Source of the DNA: Amarolinea sp964580725
Lineage (GTDB): Bacteria > Chloroflexota > Anaerolineae > SSC4 > Amarolineaceae
Assembly: GCA_964580725.1 (NCBI GenBank)
Contig: CAZOLV010000151.1
Location: 1-7,475 of the forward strand
Direction: 5' to 3'
DNA length: 7,475 nt
The position numbers were made by a program, and so were the translations under genes. This document shows positions 6,601-7,475 of this stretch, one piece after another (the stretch's first letter is position 1; each line of letters begins with the position of its first letter). The notes under the pieces are model-generated. The model made no database searches. It worked only from the letters and a program-made list of their open reading frames with translations, and was not told where the DNA came from.

Positions 6601-6759
6601 ATCATCGAGCGTCTTGGGTAAATACTGCCAGTATTTTCCTGGCGGCGGCGACATTCCACGCCATGCCTGTCCGGTCTCGCCGTTGCGCACGCCAGGCGCG
6701 TGAATTGGGACCTTCTTGTCGCGACGACCGCCGGTTTCGTCTACATCATTCAAGCGATT
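6601..6759 (-). pseudogene. Fragment of a site-specific DNA methyltransferase gene (relic)
   Basis: One minus-strand frame reads about 53 codons that resemble the central part of a family of type III/N6-adenine-like DNA methyltransferases: VDETGGRR, then VPIHAPGVRNGETGQ (codons from 6711 down), AWRGMSPPPGKYWQY, then LPKTLDD. In intact members, as I recall them, this block is followed by a GEIYW(S)-x-GNPRRKIY-type segment, a YPT(Q/E)KP motif and a D-x-FxGSGTT cofactor-binding motif. None of these is present here; similarity stops near 6600 and the frame closes at 6556-6558. The frame is open on the other side into the ygeY gene, but there it is only a shadow. No start codon with a ribosome binding site was found, so it is read as a decayed remnant. 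Recognition is from memory of family patterns, without alignment. Confidence 0.6.
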
Positions 6760-6860
6760 TTGGGCTGTGGCTGCACCTGCTCCTGGTCCATCGTTGATGA
6801 AAATCACTTTTGTAGTCGCGGAAATGAGCGTCAGGTCGCATGTTTGTACTCGTTCACGTT

Positions 6861-6875
6861 GCGCAAGACTTGCGC
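6861..6875. other. 15-base palindrome just after the ygeY-like stop
   Basis: GCGCAAG-A-CTTGCGC is a perfect 7+1+7 palindrome starting 8 bases beyond the stop codon. Flanking CAC/GTG bases can extend the stem with a bulge. As RNA it would form a short 5-pair stem with a 5-base loop. No U tract follows, so it is a poor intrinsic terminator and fits a protein-binding site equally well. Confidence 0.45.
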
Positions 6876-6882
6876 GTGTCGT

Positions 6883-6891
6883 ATTATAGCA
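6883..6891 (-). promoter_or_regulatory. Perfect extended -10 promoter element over the ygeY-like stop codon
   Basis: The minus strand reads TGCTATAAT, a full TGnTATAAT extended -10 match, across the last two Leu codons and stop of the hydrolase. No good -35 hexamer is visible 16-18 bases upstream, which extended -10 promoters can tolerate. Transcription would start near 6876, inside the palindrome, and read through the methyltransferase relic towards the carbamoyltransferase. The match could be fortuitous because it overlaps coding sequence. Confidence 0.4.
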
Positions 6892-7475
6892 GCGCCGGCA
6901 ACAAAGCGTAGAACTCGGTCGCCCTGACGACATCGTCCAGGCTGTTGCTGTCGTTGACGGTGTGGGCGGTGGTTTCGTCGCCTGGCCCAAAGCCGATGCT
7001 TGGGATGTTGGCTTTGCCCATCCAGTAGGTGCCGTTGGTGCTGAAATCCCACTTGCCGGTGGCAGCGGCGGACCAGCCCAGCGCCGCACGCACGGCCTGC
7101 CCGGCCTGCACCAGCGGGTGATCCTCGTCCAGCGCCCAGGCTGGGTAATACTTGTCCACGGGAAAGACGAAGCCGGTGTAGCTTGGAATATCGTAGAAGA
7201 GCATTTCGACCTTGATGTCGCCGGCGGCCTGGTTGGCGACGGGGACCAGGCGTTGCACCTGGGCAATCGCTTCATCTTTGGACTCGCCGAAGGTCACGCG
7301 GCGATCAATGAAGATCGTCGCCTCATCGGGCACGGCGTTGAGGCTGGCGGTCTGTGCGCGAATGTCCGACACCGTGATCTTACCGTGACCCAGGAAGGGA
7401 TCATCGCCCAGTTGCGGCTCCAGGTCGCGAATGGCGGCGATGATCGGCAGCAGTTTGTAGATGGCGTTATCACCC
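6884..7475 (-). CDS. ygeY: YgeY-like M20-family metallohydrolase, C-terminal part (5' end outside window)
   Basis: The last 196 residues of an M20-family (ArgE/DapE/carboxypeptidase-type) zinc hydrolase. Members hydrolyse amide or carbamoyl bonds of small amino acid derivatives in the cytoplasm. The visible part begins at GDNAIYK, which in YgeY proteins follows a conserved His-Gly block at the start of the lid domain. It continues with a DRR motif (in FIDRRVTFGES), YDIPSYTGFVFPVDKYYP, then GKWDFSTNGTYWMGK and the closing GFGPGDETTAHTVND. The His codon at 6962-6964 is the expected last metal ligand. The N-terminal metal-binding motifs lie off the window. These blocks match the YgeY group ('selenium metabolism-linked hydrolase' in annotation schemes) better than ArgE or DapE. 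The frame is open to the window edge; the GTG at 7370-7372 is internal. Gene order ygeY-ygeW supports a shared catabolic role. Confidence 0.87.
   Translation of the reverse strand, partial: GDNAIYKLLPIIAAIRDLEPQLGDDPFLGHGKITVSDIRAQTASLNAVPDEATIFIDRRVTFGESKDEAIAQVQRLVPVANQAAGDIKVEMLFYDIPSYTGFVFPVDKYYPAWALDEDHPLVQAGQAVRAALGWSAAATGKWDFSTNGTYWMGKANIPSIGFGPGDETTAHTVNDSNSLDDVVRATEFYALLPALL

Larger units (their letters stand above)
6476..6883. other. 408-base gap between ygeY-like and ygeW-like genes
   Basis: This is the longest stretch without an intact gene. From the ygeY end it contains a 15-base palindrome, a stretch with nothing recognisable (about 6760-6860), the DNA methyltransferase relic (about 6601-6759), a 7-pair hairpin (6525-6543), a candidate promoter (6505-6533) and the ygeW ribosome binding site. 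The 6760-6880 part is visibly less GC-rich than the surrounding genes. Confidence 0.7.

Noticed and set aside
6870..6886. T7-promoter-like string TAATACGAC on the minus strand
   Set aside because: Only the first nine bases match and the rest diverges; it overlaps the ygeY stop and is a coincidence.
6884..7372. GTG at 7370-7372 as the true start of the hydrolase
   Set aside because: The frame continues to the window edge with family-typical sequence (GDNAIYK and onward), so the gene is truncated by the window, not short.

Overview
The window looks like a piece of a GC-rich Chloroflexota genome (Anaerolineae/Caldilineae-like). This is inferred from style: a very large secreted protein with a Thr-Pro-rich linker after its signal peptide, repeated FN3-like 'YYWRV' modules and a short hydrophobic C-terminal tail ending PLILK. 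It was not established by a database search. All four supported genes lie on the minus strand, so transcription runs from high to low coordinates.

Right edge (6884-7475): the C-terminal part of an M20-type metallohydrolase of the YgeY family, cut by the window end. Next comes a 408-base gap (6476-6883). It holds a recognisable relic of a DNA methyltransferase gene (about 6601-6759), a perfect extended -10 element over the ygeY stop, a 15-base palindrome, a leader hairpin and a candidate promoter for the next gene. Then 5495-6475 encodes a 326-residue carbamoyltransferase with YgeW-type signatures and no ornithine SMG loop, but with an ornithine-carbamoyltransferase-like C-terminus.

Middle (4182-5435): a conserved-looking but unrecognised protein with two membrane segments, a proline/acidic linker and a C-terminal globular domain. 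The 173-base gap at 4009-4181 contains an inverted copy of the first codons of the following gene, which could fold over its start codon.

Left (82-4008): a 1308-residue secreted protein with a signal peptide, TRTP linker, ten FN3-like modules and one inserted DOMON/CBM9-like module. The first 81 bases are a low-complexity C-rich stretch (G-rich in the transcript) that may be a G-quadruplex former or a contig-end artefact.

YgeY and YgeW homologues occur together in the E. coli yge/yqe/ssn gene set, linked to anaerobic breakdown of purine-derived ureido compounds. The pairing here suggests a related catabolic function. The two leftmost genes look like cell-envelope functions with no evident link to it.
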